Positions 1 to 12,247 of a stretch of 64,000 nt of DNA are shown piece after piece; within the stretch, counting starts at the first letter, position 1; the number at the start of each line of letters is the position of its first letter. This stretch comes from Begonia masoniana (lineage: Eukaryota > Streptophyta > Magnoliopsida > Cucurbitales > Begoniaceae): the NCBI GenBank assembly GCA_022432975.1, contig CM039502.1, forward strand, positions 71,942,573 through 72,006,572, read 5' to 3'. The notes beneath the pieces were generated by a model that saw only the letters and a program-made list of their open reading frames with translations, did not search any database and was not told the origin of the DNA. Made by a program: the position numbers and the translations under genes.

Positions 1-1665
1 CAGAAACAAAAGGCTTCTTCTACTACCAACGTCCACCGCTCACATCAGCCAAACGACACGTCGACTTCTTACGTCTACCGTTCACAAAACGACAAAACCT
101 ATTACTCACATCCACCGATCATAAAACGACAAAACATATTACTCACATCCACCGATCACAAAACGACAAAACCTATTACACATCCACCGATCGTAAAACG
201 ACAAAACTATTACTCACATCCATCGATCGTAAACGACAAAACTATTACTCACATCCACCGATCACAAAAACGACAACATCCACCAATAGACTACATCCAC
301 CGATAAACTATATCCACCGATAGATTACATCCACCGATAATCTACATCCACTGATAGACTACATCCACCGATAGACTACATCCACCGGTGAACAGTAACA
401 CTCTAAACAAACAGACAACTCTGCCTACTAAAAGAACTTATAAATTTTAACAGCAGCTATTCAAAACAACATAAATCCACAACTTTATAAATCCAGAACG
501 ACAATCTACAACTAAAACCAAATCATGTTTTTCATAATTAGAAAAGCTCCAAAATTGATAAAAACATTAAACTCCTGCTATCATTAACATTCTTAGCATA
601 CCAAAAACTGAATCATTGTTAACTATACTTTCACACCTACTGACATTAGTTAAACCGCCCCATCAGATTGTCAAGTCGAAGCGTGAATGTACTCCTCCAA
701 CCAGCCTAATCCCCAACATACTCGGAGAACACACCTGCTGAAATTTCTTCACCTACATCACAAAACTCATCTATTAGCCTAATGCTAAGTAAGTAAAGCA
801 ATAATGAAATGATATGCTGAAACATAAATCCTAGTCATGCAGTTTCTACTTTCACATCTCAGTTGCATTCACGTTCTTTCCCTGATCTGATCCCTCGGTT
901 CCTTTGGGAGTTGGATCAATTTTTTCAAATTCATACATCCTCTTCATAAATTAAGGGGCGGATTAGTTCCCTTAACAGCTGATCTATTACATTCTGTTCA
1001 TACCTTGTCATGCCATTACATGTAAATTCATTTTCGTGTTCTTTCCAAAACATGATACATGACATACAGAAAACAATTAAACAAGTATAAAACTAATGTT
1101 TTGTGATGTAGACCCGAAGACACACACATACTCTACTTACCTGACTTCCTGGGAAAAGTTGGGTTGCAAGCTACCTCGGGATTTTGCTCACCTAAAATAA
1201 AAAACAGAGCGTTAATTCAATCTTCACTATAACTTATTCAGAAACCTAAGGAAGCTAACTTGGAACTATATTAATCGTGCATTCTCGGTTTATCACCTAA
1301 ACCCGAACCCACTCTCATTCAGAGCATTCCCAAAACACACATTGTACTCTCTCTGCTATCTAGTCACTAAAACTCAAGAAAACTCACCTAAGTTGAGGAA
1401 TGGAAATCGAAGAGGAAATCGCCTGGAGAGCTCTGCTGAGCTTGAGCTGAATACCGAAAGAGGAAATATAGAAAATAGTGGCGGCTGCAGTGCATTAATC
1501 GCAAAACCTCTTTCCTTAAATGGGTTATCACTATAAATCTCTATTTACCCTTATGCCCTTGCTTAGTCTCTCATTAACCTAATCAGTAATTCTCCCAATT
1601 TCATCCATAAAATGTACACTATTAGTTGACAAGGTAAAATCGGTTCAATGGAACTGGGTGTTACA
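1..1665 (-). repeat. E1 3' LTR (partial), Tekay/Del-like gypsy
   Basis: On the minus strand this is the downstream LTR of E1. It begins TGTAACACCCAGTTCC at 1665 directly after a polypurine tract and runs left past the window edge, so its far end is not seen. Positions 1-400 are rich in ACATCCACCGATC, the complement of the GATCGGTGGATGT motif found in every LTR of this family here. It also carries the candidate leader intron listed separately. The start is the same subfamily as the 3' LTR of E4 (38,564 onward) and differs from the 5' LTRs of E3 and E4. Transcription signals are inferred by family only. Confidence 0.85.
753..1140 (-). other. Candidate LTR leader intron with terminal stem (E1)
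   Basis: Read on the minus strand, a consensus donor CAG/GTAAGTAGAG has its first intron base at 1140. The acceptor GATGTAG/GTGAAG has its last intron base at 753. The 5' arm (TCTACATCACAAAAC, 1098-1112) starts 28 nt after the donor. The 3' arm (GTTTTGTGATGTAGG, 752-766) overlaps the acceptor. They pair over 15 bp with one G-U. Intron status is inference; the pairing is seen directly. Confidence 0.5.
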
Positions 1666-1678
1666 ATCTACCCTCCTT
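1666..1678 (-). other. E1 polypurine tract
   Basis: On the minus strand AAGGAGGGTAGAT lies immediately before the TGTAACACCC start of the LTR. This is the expected plus-strand primer site and fixes the LTR boundary. Confidence 0.8.
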
Positions 1679-1689
1679 AAAAGAATTTT

Positions 1690-3298
1690 GTCCTCAAAAT
1701 TCAATACCTGAATAATTCTGGATGTCTGTCCATCATGTCCTGCTGGCGCTCCCAAGTTGTCTCCTCAATATGCTGGTTACGCCATAATACCTTCACTAGT
1801 TGAACTTCCTTATTACGTAGCACTTTTGTTGCATAGTCGAGAATTTCTACAGGTTTCTCCTCATAGGTAAGGGTAGGATGAACTTCAATGTTCTACTGTT
1901 TCGCAATTTGAGATGGATCCCGCATACACTTCTTTAACATGGAAACATAGAACACATTATGGATTCATTCCATAGAAGTTGGTAACTGTAATTGGTAAGT
2001 TGTCTTCCCCATTCTCTTCAAGATTAAGAATGGTCCAATATATCTGGGGTTCAACTTGCCTCTCTTTCCAAATCTCACAACTCCCTTGAATGGTGATACC
2101 TTAAGAAAAACTTCATCACCAACTTCGAACTCTAATTCTCTACGTCTCTTATCGACATAGCTTTTCTGTCGACTTTGAGCTGTTAAGATTCTCTGTCGGA
2201 TGAGGGCAATCTTCTCCACTGTTTGCTACACAAAATCAGGACCAATCAATCGCGCTTCACCAACTTCGTCCCAATACAAAGGAGATCTGCATTTTCGCCC
2301 ATACAATGCTTCATACGGTGCCATACCTATGGTTGCCTGAAAACTGTTGTTATAAGAGAATTCCACCAACGATAAATACTTACTCCAAGATCTTTGAAAA
2401 TCTAATATGCATGCACGAAGCATATCCTCCAATGTTTGGATAGTCATTTCAGATTGTCCATCTGTTTGAGGGTGAAAGGCTGTGCTAAAGTTGAGCTGTG
2501 TACCCATAGCCTTATGCAGACTCTTCCAAAACTTCGACGTAAATCTAGAGTCTCGGTCAGAAACTATAGTGCTTGGAACTCCATGCAGTCTAACAATCTC
2601 ATGCACATACAATTCAGCTAGTTGGTCCATCGAGTAGGTCATCTTTATGGGCAGAAAATGGGCAGATTTGGTTAGACGATCTACTATCACCCAAATTGCA
2701 TCATGTCCCTTTGCTGTCCTAGGCAATCCTACCACAAAGTCCATCGTTATTTGTTCTCATTTCCATTCATGAACTGGTAATGGTTGCAATGCTCCTGCAG
2801 GCCTCTGATGTTCAGTTTTAACTTGTTGGCAAACTAAACACAATCCTACGTACTCGGCCACACTTCTTTTCATGTTTGGCTACCAATAATGTTGTTTAAG
2901 GTCTCTGTACATTTTTGTACTACCAGGATGAACAGAGAGTCTAGAAGAATGAGTTTCCGAAAGGATCTCTTTTTGAGGTTCTTTATCTGTTGGAACAAAC
3001 CATCTATTCCGAAACTTGAGAATTCCATCAACAGAATAGTTGAAATCTGACTTATCAGTAGAATCCATGCATGACTTATACTTGTTGCACTCAGCATCAA
3101 TCGCCTGTGCTTCCTTTATTCTTTCCAAAATAGTAGGCTTCAAGGTGATGGCAGAGAGCATAGCTGATACGCTGGACACAGCTTCCAAGTTAAATCTTTG
3201 AAACTCTGCCTCTAAGGCTAATGGTATGTCAAGAATCAATGTAGAGGCCGATGTTGTCACTCTACTCAAAGCATCAGCCACTACATTCGCCTTGCCGG
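1690..3298 (-). pseudogene. E1 pol 3' half: RNase H end, integrase, chromodomain (broken)
   Basis: Decayed pol of a Tekay/Del-like gypsy element, read right to left. Pieces in order are the RNase H end (MADALSRV near 3,281), the H2C2 zinc-binding domain (HPGSTKMYRDLKQHYW, near 2,900), the integrase core ([32 protein letters not shown]; 2,744-2,226) and a C-terminal chromodomain remnant to about 1,700. A stop after HYW replaces a Trp codon (TGG to TAG) and further stops follow 2,226 and 1,965. The fragment ends abruptly at 3,298 where another element inserted. Its upstream half resumes at 30,555, so the two pieces are one element split by 27 kb. Confidence 0.85.
3294..3298. repeat. Target-site duplication, left copy (GCCGG)
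   Basis: GCCGG precedes the TGTAACACTC start of E2's LTR and recurs at 30,555-30,559 after the TTACA end of E3's LTR. Removing the interval and one copy restores a continuous E1 reading. Confidence 0.8.
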
Positions 3299-5916
3299 TG
3301 TAACACTCAAGAATTTCCTATAACGCGTAGAAGCCTAAGAGTAACGATTAGAGAGTTTAATGTTTAGAGAGATGAAGGTTTAGAAGTCATGCAAAGAGGA
3401 GGAAAACAAAATTGATAAGGCAAAAGGAGTAGGTTTGAAAATTCTATGGTTTGAATATTCAAAGGTTGAAAAAGTCAAAGTTAAACAACCATTCAAATTG
3501 CAACTAATTTTGTGAATGAAAAGGTGGTATGCAAGGAGCATTTCACGTTGGAATTCAAAGGAGAAAATGAGGTTTTAAATTGTAATTTTAAAAAGATATT
3601 GGAAGGGAATAAAAAAATGTAGAAAAGGGTGAGGTTAAAAACGATAAAATGGTGAAGTTTTAGTCATCTTCTCCCCTTTTCTTTCCTCCCACGATCCAAC
3701 CATCCATCAAAGCTTCTTCCTCCTTCTTTCCATAGTTTTTCAAGGATTTCAAGGTAAAAATACATGAGTTCTGGTTTGTATATATATAAGTGAAGTTTAG
3801 TGGTGATTTTGAGGTGTTTTAAGTGGATTTAGTGAGGGTTTGAAAACCCTAAATTGGTGAGTCCGAAAATTTGGTTCTCCTTGAGGGTTTTCTTCCTCTC
3901 TTGGTCATTTAATCCTTAAATATGTTAGTTTAGGTTAATTGAGTGGTTAGATTGAAGATTGGAGGCGTGTTACACAAAAACCGGTTTAGGAACACGTGAT
4001 GGCCGATTCTGTTTTTGGAGATTCGGATTGGTCAATGTGTTTGGTTGGTTGATTTGAGTATTTCAATGGATAGTAGACGTGTAGAGGTTTACGGATTGAG
4101 GTGGCGCGTCGAAATCCATTGAAAAACGAAGGAGTTATGGCCGTTTGAAGTTGAACGGTCAGATTTGGGTAAAAATTGGGTTTAAGTGTTTTGAGTGAGA
4201 GATTGTTTTGAGTGTTGGTTAGTTTTAGGTTTAAGAATTTCTTAGATTGTATTGGTGACTTATCAAGCTAAGTTTTGTTATTTTAGGTTGTCGAACGAGT
4301 GAATTGACTGATAGAAGTGAGCAAGGGAAAGCGGAGCAATCAGATAAGTAGTGGTAGCTATCCTTTCGCCTTCGGGCCTACACCATAGAATGGTAGGGTA
4401 ATGGTATTTATTTCGTGTTGTGTTACATATTGTTGGCATGCATCATGGTTTTCAGTTACGATTTTCTTGCATGGTTGGGTTGTGAGTGTGAAATGTAATC
4501 AGATAAGTAAATTATAAAATGCATCTTGAGTAGTATGCCTTGTCGGGATTACGAGTTGGAGTGTAGCACCCCGGAGGGAACTCTACGAGAGGTGACCAGC
4601 TAAAATACGCAATCTGGATTAGTGTGCCTTGTCGGGATTACGTGCTGGAGTGTAGCACCCCGAGGGGATCTCTATGATGGATGATTGGCTAAAATATGTA
4701 AAGGTCGAGAGTATGAATTCCTAGACGGTTATAGGATTCTACGATCGACGAGGGAGATCATGTATGGCCATCCTAGACGGTTATGGGATGAGAGCTGTCT
4801 GGTCTTGCTCTGGTGGTTCTGAGTGTGGCCGTCCTAGACGATTATAGGATGTGTGCCTACTCAAATCACACGGCTTATGAATCGATTAAAGCAACGAACA
4901 GCAAATAAGCACAACTGAGTGTTAGAAAATGCATGTGTTAGGTTGATTTCATTGTGTGGTCGCATTTGTTATTCCCTACTTGCTAAGCATTAGTCTTATG
5001 TTTTGTATTCTATGGTGTAGGTGACGAGTTCTTTACAGGTGAGGTAGATGAGACAGCCGAGGATTAGGCCACAGTCGGAGGAGTACGGAGTTCGCCAGTG
5101 AAGGCTATCTCGAGGCGTCTTAACCATTATTTTCCTCGGGTAGTGTGGAAGGTGAATGTTTTGTTGTAGATGATTTTGTAAATGTTTTGTAAAGCTTTTG
5201 TTTTGAGAAAAGTTAGAAAAATGTGGAGAGTTTTGGTAAGTTGTATGGTAAATCTTTTCTTGGTTATTTGGAAGGTTTGTGAGTCGATCGGATTGTTGAT
5301 AGTGTTTATACGTATTTGGACTTTTAAACTATATGTTTTCCGGTTTTGGTTTCAGGTTTTGATTTATAAACTTTTAGGCGTTATGCCGCTCGTTTTGATT
5401 TTTAAATAAATAACGTCGAGTTTAGTTTCTCTATTTTTCTTTATTACCGTTTTAAGTCGATTTTTCAAGATTTTTATGGGATCTGGAGTTAAGGGTGTCG
5501 GGATCATGTGGTAAAAATTTTAAAATTTTTGGAGGTGTTTGGCTAGATAAAAAATGAAGAAAAGTGTGGAAAATTCAAAAAAAAAAATCAAAAATGGATG
5601 TGTTTAGGCCGAAGGGACCCGAGAGGGCCCGATCGATTGGACTGGGCGCGCGATCGATCGTGCTGGCGCGCGCAGTGCCCAGCGCGCGCCCAACACATTT
5701 TTTTTATTTTTTATTTTTATTTCCAAAATGTTTTGACCCGACATTTTCTGAAGTATTTTAAACGTCTTATACGCACGTTTTCCAACATTTTCCGAGGGTT
5801 TGAAAAATCCAAAAATCGAGTCAAAAATTTATCAAAAATTATTTTAAACCTCGTTTTAAATGCGGGATAGCTTAGCAAAGTAACGCACCGAGTCGGGACA
5901 GGTTCGAGGCGTTACA
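3299..5916 (+). repeat. E2 5' LTR (2,618 bp)
   Basis: Runs from TGTAACACTC to GAGGCGTTACA, bounded right by the primer site. It includes a degenerate tandem (4,530-4,860) built on GGGATTACG and GTCCTAGACG-TTATAGGAT phrases. It also holds a strikingly GC-rich stretch at 5,610-5,695 with GCGCGC and GATCGATC palindromes, and the candidate leader intron at 4,344-5,020. ORFs of 75-90 codons at 5,182 and 5,564-5,870 match nothing I recognise and I do not call them. Confidence 0.85.
4344..5020 (+). other. Candidate LTR leader intron with terminal stem (E2)
   Basis: The 5' arm CCTACACCATAGAAT (4,377-4,391) and 3' arm ATTCTATGGTGTAGG (5,007-5,021) are perfect 15-bp complements. The arms differ from those of E3/E4 at four paired positions, each compensated. 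The donor position reads CAG/ATAAGTAG, one base from the GTAAGT seen in the other families, so splicing of this copy is doubtful. The acceptor GTGTAG/GTGACG is kept. Confidence 0.5.
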
Positions 5917-5919
5917 AAG

Positions 5920-5932
5920 TTGTTATCAGAGC
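5920..5932 (+). other. E2 primer-binding site (initiator tRNA-Met type)
   Basis: TTGTTATCAGAGC just downstream of the LTR end matches the usual TGGTATCAGAGC with one change. Confidence 0.7.
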
Positions 5933-6000
5933 AAAAGTGGTCGAGTCGTTCAAAGAATTATCCGACAATGTCGGCCGTCGTGCAACGTGCTTCACCGACT

Positions 6001-6061
6001 GTAAGTATTTCTTTATTTTTAGTTAGTTCTTTTGTAAGATTAGATTTTCTAACCTTTACAG
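6001..6061 (+). other. Candidate 61-nt leader intron before gag (E2)
   Basis: GACT/GTAAGTATT begins and CCTTTACAG/GAATAG ends a T-rich 61-nt stretch between primer site and gag ATG. E3 and E4 have 60-nt equivalents at the same place with the same ACT/GTAAGT and CAG/GA borders. Confidence 0.45.
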
Positions 6062-6075
6062 GAATAGAATTAAAA

Positions 6076-7015
6076 ATGCCAAGAAACCCAGGACGACGCG
6101 GACGACCCCGGAATGAACCAGAACCACCTGAGGACCCGAATATACAACTCAGGGATTTATTGAACGTGCAATCACAATTGTTGGGTATTTTTATGAATCA
6201 GGGGCTACTAGGAAATTTGATAGTGGGGTCCGGCTCTGGAGCGAGCTCAAGTGGAGAGAGGTTTAGAAGGTTAAAGCCCCCGGCATTCGAAGGACGTTTG
6301 ACCAATCCGACAGCTGTCGAAAGTTGGATATGCACGGTGGAGAACATGTTTAATGTTGCGGAGGTGGAAGAAGAGAATAAAGTGAAATGTGCTACTTTTC
6401 ACCTGTCGAGCAGTGCCCAAAGCTGGTGGGGGTCAGTAAAGGCTACAACTGATATTCAGAGCATGACTTGGGAAGAATTCAAGGACTTATTTTATGATAA
6501 ATACTACAACCGAACAGTCCAAGCGGCGAAGAGATTGGAGTTTATGGCCTTGAAGCAGACCGGATTTGTGGGAGACTATATTCAGCAGTTTGAAGCATTG
6601 TCCAAGTTTGCCAGCCATCTGGTCAGTAGAGAGGAAGACAAAATCTTTCAGTTTGTATAGGGCTTGAAGCCGGAAATTGAGATGCTGGTGAAGACGTTCG
6701 GGATTGATGGAGTACCATTCAACCGGGTGGTGGCTAAAGCTTTGGAGGTAGAGGCAACTGCTGGTAGGATTTTTAAACCTACTGAGGCTTCGAAGAGGAT
6801 GTTTAAGGACATTACAGCTCAATTTAGCCGAGGAGGATCATCTTCACAGCAACATGGAACTAAAAGACCTGGAAGAAATATAAGTGATCAGAGGGGTGGT
6901 AAGAAACCATAACAACAACAGAAGAGAAAGTTTCCGCAGTGTCCAAAGTGCCTGAAGTCCCATCCCGGAGAGTGTGGGCAGTTTGAAGGGAAATGTTACA
7001 ACTGTTTTGAATTTT
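6076..7015 (+). pseudogene. E2 gag (broken)
   Basis: Capsid/nucleocapsid precursor of the retrotransposon. The ATG at 6,076 opens MPRNPGRRGRPRNEP. The retrotrans_gag core is visible (FRRLKPPAFEG, SWWGSVKATTD, FKDLFYDKYYN, LEFMALKQTG). In-frame stops lie at 6,658 (TAG where relatives have a His codon) and 6,910. The first zinc knuckle keeps only CYNC near 6,995. About 120 bp present in E3/E4, covering the rest of that knuckle and the second one, is deleted, which also shifts frame into the protease. Confidence 0.85.
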
Positions 7016-7019
7016 TGCT

Positions 7020-10000
7020 ATGATCGAGCCTGATAGTGAAGATCGTCCTGCAGTGATTTCAGGTACTGTAATTGTTAATTCGGTGCCAGCATTTACTTTA
7101 ATAGACTCAGGTGCTTCTCATTCCTTTGTGGCAACTGCGTTTGTGGTGAAAGTGAACATGAAAGTGAGTCCGGCCGAATGTCTTTACGATGTATTCTTAC
7201 CGTCTAGTGAGCGCCTACATTCAGATCAGGTCGTACAGGATAGTCATATATCAGTTGGAAAGAAGCAGCTTCCAGCTACTTTGATAGTTATGGGGATCAC
7301 CGGGTATGATGTTATACTCGGTATGGATTGGTTGTTCCGTCACCATGCCACGATCGATTGCAGAGCGGGGACTGTTAATTTCCATCCTCCGAACGGTGAG
7401 AAGTTATCATTGCAGTCTTTGAGGGGTGTACATAAGCTTTCAGTTATGGCGTCGCTTGATGCTCGGGGATCTCCTATTGGTGAGTTTGTCTGTTTTCTTG
7501 CAACGATAGTAAATTTCCAGTTTTTGGTAGAAGACAAACCTCAGGATGTCTTAGTTGTTCGAGAGTTTCCCGAGGTGTTCCTGGATGATTTGCCTGGTCT
7601 ACCTCTGGACTGGGAAATCGAGTTTGCCATTGACACATATCCTGGAGCTGAGCCTGTGTTGAAGAATCCTTACAAGCTAGTTCCTCCTGAGTTAAAAGAA
7701 TTGAAGAAGCAGTTGGAGGAACTAGTTGACAAGGGCTTTATACGCCCTAGTTTTTCGCCTTGGGGAGCGCCCGTGTTGTTTGTGAAGAAGAAGGACGGGT
7801 CACTTCGAATGTGCGTTGACTATCGAGAGCTGAACAATCTAATTGTGAAAAACAAGTATCCGTTGCCAAGGATAGATGACTTGTTTGATCAATTGCAAGG
7901 AGCTTGGATATTTTCAAAAATTGATTTAAGATCGGGGTATTACCAGTTGAAAGTCAGATCACAGGATATTCCGAAGACGGCTTTCCGGACTCGGTATGGA
8001 CATTATGAGTTTCTGGTTTTGTCATTTGGTTTGACGAACGCTCCAGCTGCATTTATGGATTTAATGAATCGGGTGTTCCGGGAGTACCTCGATAAATTCA
8101 TGATTGTGTTTATCGATGATATTCTGATTTATTCTTGTGATGAAGAGGAGCATAAGGAGCATTTAAGGATAATTCTAGAAACTTTGAAGCAGCATTAACT
8201 GTACGCAAAGTTTTCGAAGTGTGAATTTTGGTTGACTAAGATGCATTTTCTTGGCCATGTTATTTCTAGTGGAGGAATATCAGTGGATCCAGCCAAGATT
8301 CAGTCAATTAATGAATGGCCTCAACCGAAGAATGTCAGCGAAATACGAAGTTTTCTGGGACTGGCTGGCTATTACAGAAAGTTTATTGAGGGCTTTTCGA
8401 AGATAGCAGCACCGATGACTCGCTTGACCAGAAAAGATGTGAAGTATGAATGGTCTGAAGATTGTGAGTTGAGTTTTCAGATGCTGAAGCAGAAATTGAC
8501 GACAGCTCCGGTGTTGACTTTACCAGTGGCCGAGGAGAAATTCTGTATTTACTGTGATGCCTCTCGAATTGGTCTGGGTTGTGTGCTTATGCAGAATGAT
8601 AAGGTGATAACGTACGCTTCCAGACAGTTGAAGTCCTATGAGAAGAATTATTCCACCCACGACCTGGAGTTAGCAGTTGTGGTATTTGCATTGAAGATCT
8701 GGAGGCATTACTTGTATGGTCAGCAGTGCGAGCTATATTCAAATCATAAAAGTCTGAAGTATATCTTCACTTAAAAAGAGTTGAATATGAGGCAACGGCG
8801 GTGGTTAGAGTTCGTGAAGGACTATGATCTGGAAATTAAATACCACCCCGGTAAGGCCAATTTGGTGGCTGATGCGTTAAGCCATGTATCGACACCAGTT
8901 TCAGCATTGGAGGCTGGTATGTCTGTGGCCTTGAGATCTGAGGTTCAGAGGTTTGATTTGGAATTGATTTCGAATTTAACAGCTGTGCTATCAGACTTAT
9001 CTTTGAAGCCTACTATTTTAGAGAAGATTCGTGAAGCTCAGCAAGCAGATTCGGAGTGCAATAAATTTAAGCTGAGTATGGTGTCTGATGATTGGACTGA
9101 GTTCAGCTACTCGGATGACGGTATTTTGAAGTTTCGTAATCGGTGGTATGTTCCGAGCAGCGAACAGCTTCGGAGGGAGATTTTGGCTGAAGCTCATTCT
9201 TCGAGGTTTTCTGTTCATCCTGGCAGTACAAAGATGTACAGAAACCTCAAGCAGCACTATTGGTGGCCCGGTATGGAGAAGTCAGTGGCTGAGTTTGTAG
9301 AAACTTGCTTGGTTTGTCAGCAGGTAAAGGCAGAACATCAGAGACCTGCTGGGAAGTTGCAGCCTTTGCCAGTTCCTGAATGGAAGTGGGATCAGATTTT
9401 GATGGACTTCGTTGTTGGATTTCCTAGGACGACGAAGGGATTTGATGGCATATGGATGATCGTAGATCATTTAACTAAATCAGCCCATTTTCTACCGGTG
9501 AAGATGACATATAGCATGGATCAGTTTACTGAGCTATACATTCAGGAGATTTTGAGGTTGCATGGGGTACCAATTTCGATTGTGTCAGACAGGGACCCAA
9601 GGTTCACTTCGAAATTTTGGAAGAGTCTACATAAGGCAATGGGGACTCGGTTGAACTTCAATACTACTTTTCATCCTCAGACGGGCGGACAATCTTAACA
9701 GACTATTCAGATTCTTGAGGATATGCTCCGAACTTGTGTGCTGGAGTTTCAGGGTTCCTGGAGTAAGTATTTGTCTTTGGTGGAGTTCTCGTATAACAAT
9801 AGTTATCAGGATACTATTGGTATGGCTCCATACGAGGCTCTATACGGAAGGAAGTGCAGATCGCCTCTTTATTGGGACGAAGTCAGAGAATCTAGTTTGA
9901 TTGGCCCAGAAATTGTACAGTAAACTACGGATAAGATCAAATTCATTCGGCAACGCATTCTGACAGCTCAGAGCAGACAGAAGAGCTATGATGATGGTAG

Positions 10001-10450
10001 GAGGCAGGAGCTGGAATTTGTTATAGGAGATGAAGTTTTCCTGAAAATATCGCCGTTTAAGGGCGTAATGAGGTTCGAGAAGAGAGGGAAGTTGACTCCG
10101 AGGTATGTTGGATCGTTCCCGATCACGAAACGAGTAGGAAAGACGGCATATCAGTTGGAGTTGCCTGCTTCAATGGAGGGTGTGCACAACATTTTCCACG
10201 TATCGATGCTACGTAAGTGCCTGAGGGATCTATCTCATGTAGTGGTGCAGCAGGAAGTCGATGTGCAGCCTACGTTATCCTACGAGGAGAAACCAGTAGA
10301 AATATTGGATTATGCAGTGAAGAAATTGCGCAACAAATACATTCCACTAGTGAAGGTGTTGTGGCGCAACCACATCGATGAGGAGGCGACGTGGGAGCGA
10401 CAGCAAGACATGATGGAGCGCTACCCTGAGCTCTTCAGGTACACAAATTT
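7020..10450 (+). pseudogene. E2 pol: protease, RT, RNase H, integrase, chromodomain (broken)
   Basis: One reading frame interrupted by stops. Domains in order: aspartic protease ([10 protein letters not shown] near 7,100), reverse transcriptase with FIDDILIYS near 8,115, RNase H ([15 protein letters not shown] near 8,550), H2C2 zinc domain (HPGSTKMYRNLKQHYWW, 9,215), integrase core to about 9,890, chromodomain (VKVLWRNHIDEEATWE, near 10,370). In-frame stops are at 8,196, 8,772, 9,696 and 9,921. The one at 9,696 falls on the catalytic Glu codon of the DDE triad. The usual terminal stop is lost, so the frame reads through the polypurine tract to 10,550 inside the 3' LTR. Confidence 0.9.
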
Positions 10451-10468
10451 TGAGGACAAAATTTTTGT

Positions 10469-10481
10469 AAGGAGGGTGGAT
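10469..10481 (+). other. E2 polypurine tract
   Basis: AAGGAGGGTGGAT directly precedes the TGTAACACCC start of the 3' LTR. Confidence 0.8.
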
Positions 10482-11708
10482 TGTAACACCCAAAAATTTC
10501 CTATAACGCGTAAAGGCCTAAGAGTAACGATTAGAGAGTTTAATGTTTAGAGAGATGAAGGGTTAGAAGTCATGCAAAGAGGAGGAAAACAAAATTGATA
10601 AGGCAAAAGGAGTAGGTTTGAAAATTCTATGGTTTGAATATTCAAAGGTTGAAAAAGTCAAAGTTAAATAACCAATCAAATTGCAACTAATTTTGTGAAT
10701 GAAAAGGTGGTATGCAAGGAGCATTTCACGTTGGAATTCAAAGGAGAAAATGAGGGTTTAAATTGTAATTTTAAAAAGATATTGGAAGGGAATAAAAAAA
10801 TGTAGAAAAAGGTGAGGTTAAAAAGGATAAAATGGTAAAGTTTTAGTCATCTTCTCCCCTTTTCTTTCCTCCCACGATCCAGCCATCCATCGAAGCTTCT
10901 TCCTCCTTCTTTCCATAGTTTTTCAAGGATTTCAAGGTAAAAATACATGGGTTTTGGTTTGTATATATATAAGTGAAGTTTAGTGGTAATTTTGAGGTGT
11001 TTTAAGTTGATTTAGTGAGGGTTTGAAAACCCTAAATTAGTGAGTCCGAAAATTTGGTTCTCCTTGAGGGTTTTCTTCCTCTCTTGGTCATTTAATCCTT
11101 TATGTTAGTTTAGGTTAATTGAGTGGTTAGATTGAAGATTGGAGGAGTGTTACACAAAAATCGGTTTAGGAACACGTGATGGCCGATTCTATTTTTGGAG
11201 ATTCGGATTGGCCAATGTGTTTGGTTGGTTGATTTGAGTATTTTAATGGATAGTAGACGTGTAGAGGTTTACGGATTGGGGTGGCCCGTCGAAATCCGTT
11301 GAAAAATGAAGGAGTTATGACCGTTTGAAGTTGGACGGTCAGATTTGGGTAAAAATCGGGTTTAAGTGTTTTGAGTGAGAGATTGATCGGGCTGGCACAC
11401 AGGGAGTGCGCGCAGCGTGCACAGTGCGCTGCAGCAGCGCGCTCGGGCACACTGCCTAGGCGCGCGCCGAGCATAGCGCGCGCTCAACACATTATTTTTA
11501 AAATTTTTTTTATTTTTTTTTATTTCCAAAATGTTTTGACCGGACATTTTTTCAATTATTTTAAACGTATTTTACGCACGTTTTCCAACATTTTTCGAAG
11601 GTTTGAAAAACCCAAAAATCGAGTCGAAAATTATTTTAAACCTCGTTTTAAACGCGGGATAGCTTAGCAAAGTAGCGCACCGAGCCGGGTCGGGTTCGGG
11701 GGCGTTAC
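10482..11708 (+). repeat. E2 3' LTR (1,227 bp, internally deleted)
   Basis: Matches the 5' LTR from its start to about 11,385 (GAGTGAGAGATTG), then jumps to the part corresponding to about 5,650 onward. About 1.4 kb is therefore missing, including the stem/intron module and the GGGATTACG tandem. It ends GGGGGCGTTAC at 11,708. Confidence 0.85.
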
Positions 11709-12247
11709 TATAACACCCAGTTCTATCTAACCAGTTCTCTATTCTTTTTAAATTAATGGCACACTTTAAATGACAATAATAAAAGTAGGGTTAATGGATG
11801 ACTAGGCAAGGGCATAAGGGTAATTGAAAATTTAAAAGTGGATAACGTATTTAAGGAAAGAGGTTTGGGTTTAATGCACTGTAGCCGCCACTATTCTGTT
11901 TATCATTTCTCTTTCGGCCTTCAGCTCTCCAGCGGAACCCCTTTTTGGCAATTCTCTTGCTCGATTCTCTTTCAACCTAGGTAAGTTTTCCTCGTTTTCT
12001 TGTATTTTAGCAGTTAGGTAACTGAAGGAGTACAATGTGAGAAATTTTGAGGATGTTTTGATTGAGAGTAGTTTTGGGTTTTGGTGATAAATGGGAATGC
12101 ACGGGTAGCAGGGTTTCAAACTGATTTCCTCAAACTTCTGATTGATTCTTGTTGAAGTTTAGTGAAGGTTTGATTAATGTACTGTTATGACTTTAGGTGA
12201 GCGAGCTTCTAAAGTAGCTTACAGCCGAGCGATTTCCAGGAGACCAG

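Larger units (their letters stand above)
3299..11708 (+). mobile_element. E2: Tekay/Del-like Ty3/gypsy element, defective
   Basis: Complete but dead element in the order LTR, primer site, leader intron, gag, pol with chromodomain, polypurine tract, LTR. The LTR sequence (starts TGTAACACYC then a YAARAATTTCCT stretch, ends GGCGTTAC(A)) differs from E1, E3 and E4, so it is a separate family. The 5' LTR is 2,618 bp and the 3' LTR only 1,227 bp because of an internal deletion. Its right end abuts E3's LTR with no intervening target duplication. Confidence 0.85.
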
